Positions 1 to 9,828 of a stretch of DNA of 64,000 bases are shown here, piece after piece. The DNA is taken from contig NZ_JAEHOB010000007.1 in the NCBI RefSeq assembly GCF_016464705.1, forward strand, positions 245,517 to 309,516. The letters are read 5' to 3'. The stretch is from Qaidamihabitans albus (GTDB taxonomy: Bacteria; Actinomycetota; Actinomycetes; Mycobacteriales; Pseudonocardiaceae). Under the pieces are notes generated by a model. That model saw nothing but the letters and a program-made list of their open reading frames with translations. It searched no databases and was not told the DNA's origin. Positions within the stretch are counted from its first letter, which is position 1. Each line of letters opens with the position of its first letter. Position numbers and translations under genes: made by a program.

Positions 1-393
1 TTCACCGCGCGGACACTGGAGGGCGAGGAGTTCTCCGGCGCCAGTCTGGCCGGGAAGGCCGCCGTGCTGTGGTTCTGGGCGCCGTGGTGCCCGAACTGCC
101 GCGCCGAGGCGCCGACGCTGGCGGACACGGCGGCGGCGAACGAGGGCGACGTGGCCTTCGTCGGGGTCGCCTCCCAGTCCGACACCGGTGCCATGCGGGA
201 CTTCGTGCGGGACTACGGCGTGGACGGCTTCCGCCACCTCGACGACAGCGGCGGCGAGATCTGGCAGCGGTTCGGTGTCACCTACCAGCCCGCGTACGCG
301 TTCGTGAGCCCGGACGGCACCGTGGAGGTCGTCAAGCAGCAGCTCTCCGAAACCGAGCTCGCCGAGCGCGTCGGCAATCTGGCAGCCGGCTGA
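1..393 (+). CDS. Thioredoxin-like protein, 5' end cut by the window
   Basis: An open frame runs from the first base to TGA at 391-393, so the N-terminus, probably with a signal or lipoprotein sequence, lies outside. The visible part has the thioredoxin redox motif WCPNC in the context FWAPWCPNC, followed by the cis-Pro region (TYQPAYAF) typical of TlpA/ResA/DsbE-type redoxins. Such proteins act outside the membrane and pass electrons to extracytoplasmic thiols. The next gene, ccdA, starts 2 bases after the stop, so the two are probably cotranscribed and form a reductant-transfer pair. The family is clear; the substrate is unknown. Confidence 0.85.
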   Translation, partial: FTARTLEGEEFSGASLAGKAAVLWFWAPWCPNCRAEAPTLADTAAANEGDVAFVGVASQSDTGAMRDFVRDYGVDGFRHLDDSGGEIWQRFGVTYQPAYAFVSPDGTVEVVKQQLSETELAERVGNLAAG

Positions 394-395
394 AC

Positions 396-1256
396 GTGGA
401 CCTCGACACCCTCGGTTTCGCACTCGCCGCCGGGATGGTGGCCACCGTGAACCCGTGCGGCTTCGCGATGCTGCCCGCCTACCTGGCACTGGTCGTGGCC
501 GGCGAGGGCGCGCACCAGCACGGCAGGCTCGCCGCGACGGGCCGGGCACTCGTGGCGACCGCGGCGATGGCCGTCGGCTTCGTCACGGTGTTCGGCGCGT
601 TCGGGCTCGTGATCGCGCCGCTCGCGTCGTCGGTGCAGGAGTACCTGCCGGTGGTGACCGTCGTGACCGGTGCCGTGATGGTCGCGCTCGGCGGGTGGCT
701 GCTGGCGGGCAGGGAGCTCACACTCCTGCTTCCCAAGCCCGCGAGGGGCGCGCCGAACGCGCGGATCGGCTCCATGCTCGGTTACGGCTTCGCCTACGCC
801 GTCGCCTCCCTCTCCTGCACCATCGCACCGTTCCTCGCGGTGACGGCGACGACGTTCAGCAGCGGCTCGATCGTCGAGGGCGTGGGCGCCTACCTCGCCT
901 ACGGCCTCGGCATGACACTCGTCGTCGGGGTGCTGGCGGTCGCGGTGGCCTTGGCCAGCTCGGCGGTCACCGGCGGCATGCGGCGCATCCTGCCGCACGT
1001 GAACCGCATCGGTGGCGGCCTGCTCGTACTGGCCGGCCTCTACATCGGCTACTACGGCAGCTACGAGCTGCGACTCTTCCACGCCGGCGGCTCGGCGGCC
1101 GATCCGATCGTGGACGCCGCCGGCTCCGTGCAGGCGCTGCTCGCCGAGTGGGTCGACCGGATCGGCCCGGTACCGCTGCTCGGGATCCTCGCCGTGCTGG
1201 TTGCGCTGGCCGCAACGCTCACCCTCACGCGTACCCGTACTCGCCGGCCACGCTGA
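396..1256 (+). CDS. ccdA: CcdA-type cytochrome c biogenesis / thiol-disulfide transmembrane protein
   Basis: A 286-residue polytopic membrane protein with about six hydrophobic segments. The first segment carries NPCGF near residue 22, and a second cysteine lies in the later LSCTIAPF motif; these paired membrane cysteines are the hallmark of CcdA/DsbD-beta proteins, which carry electrons from cytoplasmic thioredoxin across the membrane. The GTG start at 396 is chosen because it follows the thioredoxin-like stop by 2 bases and the protein begins directly before the first membrane segment. Its likely electron acceptor is the upstream thioredoxin-like protein. It converges on the TetR gene with only 7 bases between stops. 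Confidence 0.88.
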   Translation: MDLDTLGFALAAGMVATVNPCGFAMLPAYLALVVAGEGAHQHGRLAATGRALVATAAMAVGFVTVFGAFGLVIAPLASSVQEYLPVVTVVTGAVMVALGGWLLAGRELTLLLPKPARGAPNARIGSMLGYGFAYAVASLSCTIAPFLAVTATTFSSGSIVEGVGAYLAYGLGMTLVVGVLAVAVALASSAVTGGMRRILPHVNRIGGGLLVLAGLYIGYYGSYELRLFHAGGSAADPIVDAAGSVQALLAEWVDRIGPVPLLGILAVLVALAATLTLTRTRTRRPR

Positions 1257-1263
1257 GCGGGAG

Positions 1264-1929
1264 CTACTGCAGCCGCAGCTTGGGCTTGTGTTCCAGGTGG
1301 GACAGGCCGTTCCAGGCCAGGTTCACCAGGTGGGCCGCGACCTCGTCGCGCTTGGGCTTGCGCGCGTCCAGCCACCACTGCCCGGTCAGCGCGACCATGC
1401 CGACGAGCGCCTGCGCGTAGAGCGCGGCGAGCTTCTCGTCGTAGCCGCGCGCGGAGAACTGCTGGCCGAGGATGTGCTCGACCTGGCTGGCGATGTCGTT
1501 GAGCACCGTGGAGAACGTGCCGGTGGAGCTGGCGACCGGCGAGTCCCTGACCAGGATCCGGAACCCGTCGTGGGACTCCTCCACGTACCCGAGCAGCGCA
1601 CCCGCCGCCTGTTCCAGCATCGCGCGCGGGTGCCCGCCGTGCAGCGTGGAGATCATGCGATCGAGAAGCAGCTGGGTCTCCCGGTCGACGACGACCGCGT
1701 AGATCCCTTCCTTGCCACCGAAATGTTCGTACACGACCGGTTTCGACACGTTCGCCCGATGCGCGATCTCCTCGATCGAAGCGCCGTCGAAACCCTTTTC
1801 GGCGAAGAGTTCGCGCGCCACGTTCAGCAGTTGCTGCCTGCGCTCGGTACCGGTCATGCGGACCCGGGCCACCGGGGCGCCAGGTCGCACCCCGGTGGCC
1901 GGATCACGTTTCGCCCGCCTTCTCGCCAC
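1264..1929 (-). CDS. TetR-family transcriptional regulator
   Basis: A 221-residue protein with a typical TetR N-terminal helix-turn-helix at about residues 28-75 (TGTERRQQLL, then VSKPVVYEHFGGKEGIY) and an all-helical ligand domain. An internal ATG at the MTGTERR residue could be the true start, since the 24 residues before it are a basic extension outside the usual family. It lies 22 bases downstream of the desaturase on the same strand, so the two are probably one transcript. By context it may regulate fatty-acid desaturation; the dyad at 2957-2969 upstream of the desaturase is a candidate site. Ligand unknown. Confidence 0.85.
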   Translation of the reverse strand: MARRRAKRDPATGVRPGAPVARVRMTGTERRQQLLNVARELFAEKGFDGASIEEIAHRANVSKPVVYEHFGGKEGIYAVVVDRETQLLLDRMISTLHGGHPRAMLEQAAGALLGYVEESHDGFRILVRDSPVASSTGTFSTVLNDIASQVEHILGQQFSARGYDEKLAALYAQALVGMVALTGQWWLDARKPKRDEVAAHLVNLAWNGLSHLEHKPKLRLQ

Positions 1930-1951
1930 TCCGGCAGACTACCGGCCGGGT

Positions 1952-2914
1952 CTAGCGGGATTCGGCCGCCAACCTGGACAGACGTCCCGGCGTCGGCCAC
2001 CGGACGTTGTAGGCCCAGCCGAGCTTCTCGAACATCCAGATCAGCCGTGCGGAGATGTCGATCTGGCCGCGTCCGACGCCGTGCCGTGCGGACGTGGGGT
2101 CGGCGTGGTGCAGGTTGTGCCACGACTCGCCGAAGGAGAAGATGGCCAGCGGCCAGAAGTTGGCGGAGCGGTCGCGGGCGGTGAACGGGCGCTCGCCGAT
2201 CATGTGGCAGATCGAGTTCACCGACCACGTCACGTGGTGCAGGAAGCAGACCCGCACGAGCCCGGCCCAGAAGAATCCGGTCACCGCACCCCACAGCGAC
2301 CAGGTGACCAGGCCGCCGATCAGCGCCGGGGCGAGCAGCGTCAGCGCCGTCCACAGCGGGAAGAGCCGGTCGACCTTCCTGAGCGCGGGGTCCTTGAGCA
2401 GGTCGGGCGCGAACCGCTCGACGTTGCTCTGGTCGCGCTCGAAGAGCCACCCCATGTGCGCGTGCCAGAAGCCCTTCGCCAGCGCGGCCGGCGAGGTCCC
2501 GAACAGCCACGGGGAGTGCGGGTCGCCCTCGCGGTCGGAGAACGCGTGGTGCCTCCGGTGATCGGCCACCCACGTGATGAGCGGTCCCTGCACGGCCATG
2601 CTGCCCGCGATCGCCATCGTCACGCGCAGCCACCGCTTCGCCTTGAACGAGCCGTGGGTGAAGTGACGATGGAACGCCACGGTGATGCCGAGGCCGCTGA
2701 TGACGTAGAACACCGCGAAAAGCGCGACGTCCACCCAGGTCAGGCCCCAGCCCCAGGCGAAGGGAACGGCCGCGACCAGCGCGGCCAGCGGAGCGAGGAC
2801 GCCGAAGTACACGGAGAGTTGCACACCGAGGGAGCGTTTCCCGTCCAGGATCGGTTTAGGGCCTTTGGCGGCGGGCGCCGCGGAACCTTCGAGGGTCGCC
2901 GTCATGCACTTCAC
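1952..2914 (-). CDS. Acyl-CoA (delta-9 type) fatty-acid desaturase
   Basis: A 320-residue integral-membrane di-iron desaturase. The three histidine boxes of the family are present: HRHFTH, HRRHH and HNLHH (in ESWHNLHHADPTSARHG). Hydrophobic segments precede the first box and lie between the second and third. It should introduce a double bond into stearoyl/palmitoyl chains in the membrane. The first possible start is a GTG with AGGA 5 bases upstream; an ATG three codons later (MTATLEG) is an alternative. It heads a probable two-gene unit with the TetR gene downstream. An inverted repeat lies 43 bases before the start. Confidence 0.9.
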   Translation of the reverse strand: MKCMTATLEGSAAPAAKGPKPILDGKRSLGVQLSVYFGVLAPLAALVAAVPFAWGWGLTWVDVALFAVFYVISGLGITVAFHRHFTHGSFKAKRWLRVTMAIAGSMAVQGPLITWVADHRRHHAFSDREGDPHSPWLFGTSPAALAKGFWHAHMGWLFERDQSNVERFAPDLLKDPALRKVDRLFPLWTALTLLAPALIGGLVTWSLWGAVTGFFWAGLVRVCFLHHVTWSVNSICHMIGERPFTARDRSANFWPLAIFSFGESWHNLHHADPTSARHGVGRGQIDISARLIWMFEKLGWAYNVRWPTPGRLSRLAAESR

Positions 2915-2956
2915 TTCTTTCCTCGAACAGACCTAAGGGTCACCTTACCTACGTTT

Positions 2957-2969
2957 CCGTAAGTTACGG
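2957..2969. promoter_or_regulatory. Candidate operator upstream of the desaturase gene
   Basis: CCGTAAGTTACGG is a perfect dyad of two 6-base arms around a central G. It sits 43 bases upstream of the desaturase start. Position and form suit a TetR-type operator, possibly for the regulator encoded downstream of the desaturase. No footprint evidence; inference only. Confidence 0.45.
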
Positions 2970-3064
2970 TACAGGAGGTCGCACCCCCTGGGGAGACCCG
3001 ACGGCGCGGGGTCAACCCCACAGCGAGTACCCAATCTCCAAGTGGCTATCCTGACCAGGCGCGA

Positions 3065-3136
3065 TCCGCCGTAGTGTAATTGGCAGCACTTCAGATTTTG
3101 GTTCTGACAGTTCAGGTTCGAATCCTGGCGGCGGAG
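3065..3136 (+). tRNA. tRNA-Gln (anticodon TTG)
   Basis: A full cloverleaf can be drawn. The acceptor arms are TCCGCCG (3065-3071) and CGGCGGA (3129-3135) with discriminator G. The anticodon stem is TCAGA/TCTGA around the loop TTTTGGT, with anticodon TTG at 3098-3100, and the T arm carries TTCGAAT. The CCA end is not encoded. It lies between the desaturase promoter region and the GGDEF gene. Confidence 0.95.
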
Positions 3137-3229
3137 CACGGCAGCTCCGACAAGCCGGTAGGGGGTGTGTGGCGGCTGCACAGCGAGGGTCTCGACACGG
3201 CGGATCCCAGGCGCCCGGCCTTGGGCGAC

Positions 3230-4936
3230 ATGTCCGACGCCTGGCTGGTCGGTCGCGCCCGCGAACTCATCGCCACGGTCCAGCGCAGCGAACGGCCCGA
3301 GCAGCTCAGGGTCATCGAGACCCTGGACGGGCTGCTCGAGGAGACCCAGCGCCGGGGCGAGCCGATACTGGTCGCCCAGATGCTGCGCGCGACAGCGCTC
3401 GCCCGGCTCGTCACCCGCGGCCTCGCCCACGAGGCGGAGTCGCTGCTCGACGAGATGCTCGCGCACACCAAGCGGCACGGCCTCGCCCTCCTGCGCGCGA
3501 ACGCGCACGCGCTGCGCGGCAGGCGGCTCGTGCTGTCCGCGCAGGAGGACGCGGCGCTCACCGAGATCGCCAGGGCGCTCGCCATCCTCGACGACTCACC
3601 GAACCCGGACGTCCAGCTCGGCAGGCGTGCCTGGGACCGCCTGCTGTCCTCCGCACTGATCGACTGCTGGATCGTGCTCAACCAGCTGGGCGTGTACGAG
3701 GCGGCGGAGGAGGTCATCGCCAGGGCCCACCAGGCCGTCCGGGACAGCGCGGGCCCGCACGAGATCACCCTCCAGCTGATGAACCGCGTGAAGATGCTGC
3801 TCGGCTGGGGCCTGCGCCTGGAGCGGGTGGGACGTTACGACGAGGCCGGTGAGAAGTTCCGCACGGCCGCGTCGATGGCGATCGCCGTCGAGGCGCCCTT
3901 CGCCGAATCGCTGTTCCCTCGCCGCACCGGCGTACCGGCCGTGGAGCAGGTCGGCGTGCTGGCCGCCTCGCTCGCGTTCGCCGCCCCCAGCCCCGCCCAC
4001 GTCGAGCGCCTGCGGCGGCTGCACGGCGAGCAGGGCTACCCGCACGAGCACGTCATCGTCACGATCGCGCTCGCCCGCTGCCTCGACGCCGACGACCGCC
4101 GGGACGAAGCGCTGGACGTGCTGCGAACCGCGCGGCACACGCAGGCCGAGGACAACTCACAGCCGTCGATGCGGCTGAACCTGGTGCGCGAGCTGGCCAG
4201 GCTCGGTGTGGACGAATTCGGCGAGTCGGTTGAGCCCGAGACGAAACCGAGCAGCCCGCTGTCCGAGTACGCGGCCGCGCTGGAGGCCGAGCTGTGGTCG
4301 CTGCGCGAGTCGCAGATCGCGGCGCTCAACGCCCGGCGTGAGCACGAGCGGCTCTACGCCGAGCACGGCGCGATCACCCAGCAGGCACTGCAGGATCCAC
4401 TGACCGGCCTGCCCAACCGGCGGGCCCTCGACGAGCGGCTGCGCGCCCTCTCCTCCTCGGCGGCCAGCCAGCCGCTCGCCGTCGCGCTCGTCGACCTCGA
4501 CGGCTTCAAGGACGTCAACGACCAGCATTCACACGCCGAGGGCGACGACGTGCTCCGGGTCGTCGCGAGCACCCTGCGCGACGCGCTGCGCGGTGACGAC
4601 ATCGTCGCCCGCTACGGCGGGGACGAGTTCATCGTCCTGCTGCCGGGTGCGCCGGTGTCGGCGGCCACCCAGGCGCTCGGCCGCTCGGTCGACGCCGTGG
4701 CCTCGCTGCCGAAGCACCTCTCGCACGGTGTGACACTGTCCGTGGGGCTCGTCTCCCTGCGCCCGCAGGAGCGGGCCGAGGAGGTGCTCTCCCGCGCGGA
4801 CGCCGCGATGTACCAGGCGAAACGCCGTGGCGGCAATCAGATAGCGTCAGCGCCGATGACATCCGAGGAGCAGGCGGATGACCACCTGGAACAGTCGGCC
4901 GGCGACCCCGCGTCCGGCCAGAGAGACCACACGTAG
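3230..4936 (+). CDS. GGDEF-domain diguanylate cyclase with N-terminal helical-repeat sensor
   Basis: A 568-residue soluble protein. The first ~370 residues are helical and TPR-like with no membrane segment; a short coiled linker (LRESQIAALNARREHERLYAEH) leads into a C-terminal GGDEF domain beginning DPLTGLPNRRALDERL. The active-site loop reads RYGGDEF, intact, so the enzyme should make cyclic di-GMP from two GTP. No EAL domain and no RxxD inhibitory site was obvious. The ATG at 3230 (MSDAWLVGRAREL) is chosen because an open frame upstream runs into the tRNA gene. The stop lies 51 bases before glmU. Confidence 0.88.
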   Translation: MSDAWLVGRARELIATVQRSERPEQLRVIETLDGLLEETQRRGEPILVAQMLRATALARLVTRGLAHEAESLLDEMLAHTKRHGLALLRANAHALRGRRLVLSAQEDAALTEIARALAILDDSPNPDVQLGRRAWDRLLSSALIDCWIVLNQLGVYEAAEEVIARAHQAVRDSAGPHEITLQLMNRVKMLLGWGLRLERVGRYDEAGEKFRTAASMAIAVEAPFAESLFPRRTGVPAVEQVGVLAASLAFAAPSPAHVERLRRLHGEQGYPHEHVIVTIALARCLDADDRRDEALDVLRTARHTQAEDNSQPSMRLNLVRELARLGVDEFGESVEPETKPSSPLSEYAAALEAELWSLRESQIAALNARREHERLYAEHGAITQQALQDPLTGLPNRRALDERLRALSSSAASQPLAVALVDLDGFKDVNDQHSHAEGDDVLRVVASTLRDALRGDDIVARYGGDEFIVLLPGAPVSAATQALGRSVDAVASLPKHLSHGVTLSVGLVSLRPQERAEEVLSRADAAMYQAKRRGGNQIASAPMTSEEQADDHLEQSAGDPASGQRDHT

Positions 4937-4987
4937 GATCGTGGCCGCGTTTTCCCGATAGACTCCAGATAGACACTGAGGAGTGCC

Positions 4988-6460
4988 GTGACCGGCCCGC
5001 TGAGCACAGTCATACTCGCCGCGGGTGAGGGAACCCGCATGCGCTCGAACACACCGAAGGTACTGCATCCCATCGCCGGGCGCCCGCTGGTGGAGCACGC
5101 GGTGCGGGCCGCGGCCGGTCTCGACCCCGAGCAGCTGATGGTGGTCGTGGGCCACGGGCGGGAGGCCGTGACCGAGCACCTCGACGGCGTCGGCAAGGCC
5201 CTCGGCAGGTCGGTGGCCACCACCGTGCAGGAGCAGCAGCGTGGCACCGGGCACGCCGTCGCCTGCGCCCTCGCCGACCTCCCGCCCGGCCTCTCGGGCA
5301 CCGTCCTGGTCACCTACGGCGACACCCCGCTGCTGGACACCACGGCGCTGGCCGCACTGCTCGCCGAGCACTCCGGAAGCGGCAACGCGGCCACCGTGCT
5401 GACCGCGGTCCTGCCGGACCCGACCGGCTACGGCCGCATCCTGCGCGACGAGCACGGCGAACTGCTCGGCATCGTGGAACAGAAGGACGCCGGCCCGGAA
5501 CAGCTGGAGATCACCGAGATCAACTCGGGTGTCTACGCCTTCGACGCCGCGACACTCGCCGACGGGCTGGCCCGCCTCTCCACCGACAACGCGCAGGGCG
5601 AGCTGTACCTCACCGACCTGCTCGGGATCGCGCGTGGCGACGGCAAGCGCGTCGGCGCCCTCGTGGTGGACGACCCGTGGCTGACCGAGGGCGTGAACGA
5701 CCGCGTGCAGCTGTCCACGCTCGGCGCCGAGCTCAACCGCCGGATCGTGCGGCACTGGCAACGCGCGGGCGTGACCGTGGTCGACCCGGCGACGACCTGG
5801 CTGGACGCGGACGTGACGCTCGCCCGCGACGTCGTGCTCGAACCCGGTGTGCAGCTGCACGGCGCCACCAGCGTCGGCGAAGGTGCCCGGATCGGGCCCG
5901 ACTCGACGCTCACGGACTTGACCGTGGGGGCGGGCGCCACGGTGATCCGCACGCACGGCAGCGCCTCGGTGATCGGCGAGGGTGCCTCGGTCGGCCCGTT
6001 CGCCTACCTGCGGCCGGGCACCCGCCTCGGCGAGCGGGGCAAGATCGGCACGTTCGTCGAGACGAAGAACGCCGACATCGGCACCGGGTCCAAGGTGCCG
6101 CACCTGACCTACGTCGGTGACGCCACGATCGGCGAGCACAGCAACATCGGCGCGTCCAGTGTCTTCGTCAACTACGACGGCGTCAGCAAGCACCACACCA
6201 CGGTCGGCTCACATGTGCGAACCGGCTCGGACACCATGTTCATCGCACCGGTCACGGTTGGCGACGGCGCCTACAGCGGTGCGGGCACGGTGATCCGCCG
6301 CGACGTCCCTCCGGGCGCGCTGGCGGTCTCGGGGGCACCACAACGGAATATCGAGGGCTGGGTGCCCCGGCGCAGACCGGGCACTCCCGCGGCCGAGGCG
6401 TCGGAGAAGGCGCTCACCGCACAGCAGGAAACCGATACCGACGGGGAGTCGCCAGAATGA
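4988..6460 (+). CDS. glmU: Bifunctional UDP-N-acetylglucosamine pyrophosphorylase / glucosamine-1-phosphate acetyltransferase
   Basis: A 490-residue protein at the usual length. The N-terminal nucleotidyltransferase domain opens with [11 protein letters not shown] and contains [12 protein letters not shown]. The C-terminal half is a left-handed beta-helix with hexapeptide repeats (for example [15 protein letters not shown] and [12 protein letters not shown]). It makes UDP-GlcNAc in the cytoplasm for peptidoglycan. The GTG start has GAGGAG 5 bases upstream. It overlaps prs by 4 bases (ATGA), so the two are translationally coupled, an arrangement shared with mycobacteria. Confidence 0.97.
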   Translation: MTGPLSTVILAAGEGTRMRSNTPKVLHPIAGRPLVEHAVRAAAGLDPEQLMVVVGHGREAVTEHLDGVGKALGRSVATTVQEQQRGTGHAVACALADLPPGLSGTVLVTYGDTPLLDTTALAALLAEHSGSGNAATVLTAVLPDPTGYGRILRDEHGELLGIVEQKDAGPEQLEITEINSGVYAFDAATLADGLARLSTDNAQGELYLTDLLGIARGDGKRVGALVVDDPWLTEGVNDRVQLSTLGAELNRRIVRHWQRAGVTVVDPATTWLDADVTLARDVVLEPGVQLHGATSVGEGARIGPDSTLTDLTVGAGATVIRTHGSASVIGEGASVGPFAYLRPGTRLGERGKIGTFVETKNADIGTGSKVPHLTYVGDATIGEHSNIGASSVFVNYDGVSKHHTTVGSHVRTGSDTMFIAPVTVGDGAYSGAGTVIRRDVPPGALAVSGAPQRNIEGWVPRRRPGTPAAEASEKALTAQQETDTDGESPE

Positions 6461-7437
6461 GTCCGAAGTCCGGCACGCCGAAGAAGAACCTGATGCTCTT
6501 CTCCGGGCGCGCACACGTGGAACTCGCCGAAGAGGTCGCCAAGAACCTCAACGCGACGATCACCCCGCAGACACTGCACAACTTCGCCAACGGCGAGATC
6601 TTCGTTCGCTACGAGGAGTCGGTCCGCGGTTCGGACGCCTTCGTCATCCAGAGCCACACCACGCCGATCAACGAGTGGGTGATGGAACAGCTGATCATGG
6701 TCGACGCGCTCAAGCGCGCGAGCGCCAAGCGCATCACCGTGATCATGCCGTTCTACCCGTACGCGCGGCAGGACAAGAAGCACAAGGGCCGGGAGCCGAT
6801 CTCCGCACGGCTGATCGCGGACCTGTTCAAGAAGGCGGGCGCCGACCGGATCATGACGGTCGACCTGCACACCGCGCAGATCCAGGGTTTCTTCGACGGT
6901 CCCGTCGACCACCTGCTGGCACAGACCGTGCTCGCCGACCACGTCAGGGACACCTACGGCGACGCCGACATCACGGTGGTTTCGCCGGATTCCGGCCGGG
7001 TCCGGCTGGCGGAGAAGTGGGCCCAGCAGCTCGGTGACCGCCCGATCGCTTTCATCCACAAGACGCGCGACCCGGACACGCCGAACCAGGCCGTGGCGAA
7101 CCGTGTCGTGGGACACGTGCAGGGCAGGCTGTGCGTGCTGATCGACGACATGATCGACACCGGCGGCACGATCGTGAAGGCCACCGAGGCGCTGATCGAG
7201 GCTGGGGCGTCCGATGTGGTCATCGCCTCGACGCACGGGATCCTCTCCGATCCGGCCACCGAGCGGCTGGCCGGTTGCCAGGCGCGCGAGGTCGTCATCA
7301 CCAACTCGCTGCCGATCCCTGAGGAGAAGCGGTTCCCGGGGTTGACCGTGCTCTCCATCGCGCCGCTGCTGGCGCGCGCGATCGAGCAGGTCTTCGAGGA
7401 CGGCTCGGTGACCAGCCTGTTCGACGGCAGCGCCTGA
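6457..7437 (+). CDS. prs: Ribose-phosphate pyrophosphokinase (PRPP synthetase)
   Basis: A 326-residue class I PRPP synthetase. It shows the pyrophosphate-binding [18 protein letters not shown] region, VVSPDSGRV, and the PRPP loop [12 protein letters not shown]. It converts ribose-5-phosphate and ATP to PRPP for nucleotide, histidine and tryptophan synthesis. Its ATG overlaps the glmU stop. The gene is followed by a 211-base gap with a stem-loop before rplY. Confidence 0.97.
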   Translation: MSPKSGTPKKNLMLFSGRAHVELAEEVAKNLNATITPQTLHNFANGEIFVRYEESVRGSDAFVIQSHTTPINEWVMEQLIMVDALKRASAKRITVIMPFYPYARQDKKHKGREPISARLIADLFKKAGADRIMTVDLHTAQIQGFFDGPVDHLLAQTVLADHVRDTYGDADITVVSPDSGRVRLAEKWAQQLGDRPIAFIHKTRDPDTPNQAVANRVVGHVQGRLCVLIDDMIDTGGTIVKATEALIEAGASDVVIASTHGILSDPATERLAGCQAREVVITNSLPIPEEKRFPGLTVLSIAPLLARAIEQVFEDGSVTSLFDGSA

Positions 7438-7513
7438 CCGGACCGTTGAGGTGACCACCCGGCGCCCGGTGTCACAGCGGTTGGATTAAACTGTGCAGGT
7501 TGTCTCGGCGAGG

Positions 7514-7537
7514 CGGGCACCCGGCAACCGGTGCCCG
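7514..7537. other. Stem-loop between prs and rplY
   Basis: CGGGCACC (7514-7521) and GGTGCCCG (7530-7537) form a perfect 8-bp stem with an 8-base loop. It lies 76 bases after prs and 111 bases before rplY. It could end prs transcription or be part of the rplY leader. A TAAACT box near 7487 might be a -10 element for rplY, which would place this hairpin in its 5' leader. Confidence 0.35.
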
Positions 7538-7648
7538 ACGTGATCGACGCGGCGGCTCGAGCGGCCACGCGTGCGCGCGCGTCGTGGAACTCGCCGCCGG
7601 ACAGCCGCACAGCAACGCTTCTGACCCCACCGCGAGGAGTGCATACCC

Positions 7649-8296
7649 GTGTCCGAGGTACGTCTGACCGTCGAACAGCGCACCGAGTTCGGCAAGGGTG
7701 CGGCGCGCCGTACCCGCCGTTCCGGCAAGATCCCCGCGGTCCTCTACGGCCACGGTGCCGACCCGCGCCACCTGGCGCTTCCCGCGGTCGAGTTCGCCCG
7801 CGTGATCCGGGACAACGGCAACAACGCCGTGCTCACCCTGGACGTCGCCGGCGCGAAGGCCAGCGCCGAGAAGGCCACCGAGCTGGCGCTCACCAAGACC
7901 ATCACCGTGCACCCGCTGAAGAACTACATCGAGCACGTCGACCTGCTGGTCGTCCACCGCGGTGAGAAGGTCACCGTGGACATCCCGCTGGTGCTCGTCG
8001 GCGATCCGGGCCCCGGCGGCCTGGTGAACCAGGACCTCGACACCCTGCAGGTCGAGGTCGACGCGATGCACATTCCGGACCAGTTCGAGGTCTCGATCGA
8101 GGGTGCCGAGATCGGCTCCCAGATCCTCGCCTCCCAGGTTCCGCTGCCTGCCGGCTCGACGTTGGCGACCGACCCGGAGCACCTCGTCGTCTCCATCTAC
8201 GAGGCGCCCAGCGAGGCAGCTCTCGAGGCCGACGTGGACACCGAGGGCGCCGGCGTCGTCGAGGACCAGCCGGAGACGTCCGAAGAGAACGAGTAG
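7649..8296 (+). CDS. rplY: 50S ribosomal protein L25/general stress protein Ctc
   Basis: A 215-residue two-domain L25 (TL5/Ctc type). The N-terminal 5S rRNA-binding domain reads [28 protein letters not shown], and a C-terminal domain from about residue 100 gives the long form found outside enterobacteria. The C-terminus is acidic ([10 protein letters not shown]). The GTG start at 7649 follows GAGGAGTGC. pth begins 9 bases after its stop, as in other actinobacteria. Confidence 0.95.
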   Translation: MSEVRLTVEQRTEFGKGAARRTRRSGKIPAVLYGHGADPRHLALPAVEFARVIRDNGNNAVLTLDVAGAKASAEKATELALTKTITVHPLKNYIEHVDLLVVHRGEKVTVDIPLVLVGDPGPGGLVNQDLDTLQVEVDAMHIPDQFEVSIEGAEIGSQILASQVPLPAGSTLATDPEHLVVSIYEAPSEAALEADVDTEGAGVVEDQPETSEENE

Positions 8297-8305
8297 GCAC
8301 CACCC

Positions 8306-8899
8306 GTGGAGCACGATCTGCCGGGCGCCGGCGAGCAGGTGCTGCTCGTCGGCCTCGGCAATCCGGGACCGCGCTACGCCGGCAACCGGCACAATGTCGG
8401 TTTCCTGGTGCTCGACGAGCTCGCTGCCCGGCTCGGCGGCAAGTTCAAGGCGCACAAGGGCGGTGCCGAGGTCCTCGAAGGGCGAATCGGCGGCCGCAAG
8501 GCGGTGCTCGCCAAGCCCCGCTCGTTCATGAACCTCTCCGGCGGGCCGGTGGCCGGCGCCGCCCGGTTCTTCAAGGTCGAGCCGACCGGCGTCATCGTCG
8601 TGCACGACGAGCTCGACCTGCCCTACGGCGCGCTGCGACTGAAGTTCGGTGGCGGCGACAACGGCCACAACGGACTCCGGTCCATCACGAAGTCGCTGGG
8701 AACGAAGGACTACTACCGCGTTCGCTTCGGTGTCGGACGCCCACCCGGCCGGATGGACCCCGCCGACTACGTGCTCAAGGACTTCTCCGCGGTCGAGCGG
8801 CGCGAGCTGGCACTGAACGTCGACCGGTGTGCCGACGCCGCGGAGGAGCTCGTCGCGCGCGGCCTCGCCGCGGCACAGAACACGTTTCACGCGGCCTGA
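8306..8899 (+). CDS. pth: Peptidyl-tRNA hydrolase
   Basis: A 197-residue protein with the diagnostic motifs [19 protein letters not shown] (catalytic His in RHN), HDELDLPYG (catalytic Asp) and [11 protein letters not shown]. It frees tRNA from peptidyl-tRNA that drops off ribosomes. Probably cotranscribed with rplY. The GTG start is the only one that keeps the short N-terminal lead ([11 protein letters not shown]) before the first strand. After the stop, 185 bases without a gene contain one 7-bp inverted repeat (ACTCGAA at 8956-8962, TTCGAGT at 8983-8989). Confidence 0.96.
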   Translation: MEHDLPGAGEQVLLVGLGNPGPRYAGNRHNVGFLVLDELAARLGGKFKAHKGGAEVLEGRIGGRKAVLAKPRSFMNLSGGPVAGAARFFKVEPTGVIVVHDELDLPYGALRLKFGGGDNGHNGLRSITKSLGTKDYYRVRFGVGRPPGRMDPADYVLKDFSAVERRELALNVDRCADAAEELVARGLAAAQNTFHAA

Positions 8900-9084
8900 C
8901 CCGCAGGAACCGCCGAACAGCCCTTCCGGCGATCGCACAGCGTGTCCGACCCCTCACTCGAAGGCGTTTTCAACGGCACCTGTTCGAGTCGAGGACCCCG
9001 CCGAGGGGTTCCCGGCACTTCTCCCGACGGCTAGGACGGAATGGGGACAGAAACCGCCCCACCCGAGCCAGGAGAGAGAGTTAC

Positions 9085-9450
9085 ATGTCGTTCACCGCTG
9101 CGGACGTGCTTGCCGTCGAGTTCAGCAACGCCCCCATCGGTCGCCGTGGCTACGCCAAGCACGAGGTCGACGAGTTCCTCGGGCGGGTTGCGAAGACGCT
9201 CTCCGACGAGGACGACCTCACCGCCGCCGAGGTCCATCACGTTGCATTCGGCAGGCCGCTCATCGGTAAGCGCGGCTACGACGAGCGCGAGGTCGACGAG
9301 TTCCTGGACACCATCGAGGAGCAGCTGCTCAGCCGGACCGGCGTGCGGCGCGACGCGCACCAGGTGCCACCGGCCCGCGAGCAGTCGCAGGCAACCTCCG
9401 GGCGCGCCAGGCCGCACACCACCGCCGCAGAACCAGCCAGGGACCGGTAG
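9085..9450 (+). CDS. Small DivIVA-repeat protein (first of a tandem pair)
   Basis: A 121-residue protein made of two copies of a DivIVA N-terminal-like unit. Each copy has a hydrophobic-rich start, an RRGY or KRGY turn and EVDEFL (residues about 4-40 and 45-85: [16 protein letters not shown] and [16 protein letters not shown]). No long coiled coil follows; the tail is polar. The DivIVA unit binds membranes and localises to poles or septa, so a membrane-associated scaffolding role is possible, but the function is unknown. The ATG has AGGAGAGAG upstream. The next gene starts immediately after its stop. Confidence 0.8.
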   Translation: MSFTAADVLAVEFSNAPIGRRGYAKHEVDEFLGRVAKTLSDEDDLTAAEVHHVAFGRPLIGKRGYDEREVDEFLDTIEEQLLSRTGVRRDAHQVPPAREQSQATSGRARPHTTAAEPARDR

Positions 9451-9828
9451 GTGGCCGTAACCTCCGCGGACGCGCGCGACATCCGGTTCACCCAGGCGCC
9501 CTTCGGCACGCGCGGCTACCACGAGGTGCAGGTGGACGACTTCCTCGACCGGGTGGCCGCGACTCTCGACGGCGAGGACGACGTCACCGCGGCCGACGTC
9601 CACCAGGTCGCGTTCAGCCCGGCACCGCTGGGCAAGCGCGGTTACGACCCGGCCGCGGTCGACGCATTCCTGCGTGTCGTGGAGAGCACGCTGGCCGCCA
9701 GGGCCGGGCACTCCGGGCCGAACCGGCCGTACGTCGCACCGGCGCTGGAGCACAGCCACGCGCGCAAGCCGTTGTGGCGCAGGGTCAGGCCCGGCTCCGG
9801 ATCTCCTCCCGGTACTGCGTCTCCGTAG
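9451..9828 (+). CDS. Small DivIVA-repeat protein (second of a tandem pair)
   Basis: A 125-residue paralogue of the preceding gene, again with two DivIVA-like units: [17 protein letters not shown] and [17 protein letters not shown]. The GTG start directly abuts the upstream TAG, so the genes are translationally coupled. The pair probably arose by gene duplication after an internal duplication. The 3' end overlaps the convergent acyl ligase gene by 44 bases. Function unknown. Confidence 0.78.
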   Translation: MAVTSADARDIRFTQAPFGTRGYHEVQVDDFLDRVAATLDGEDDVTAADVHQVAFSPAPLGKRGYDPAAVDAFLRVVESTLAARAGHSGPNRPYVAPALEHSHARKPLWRRVRPGSGSPPGTASP

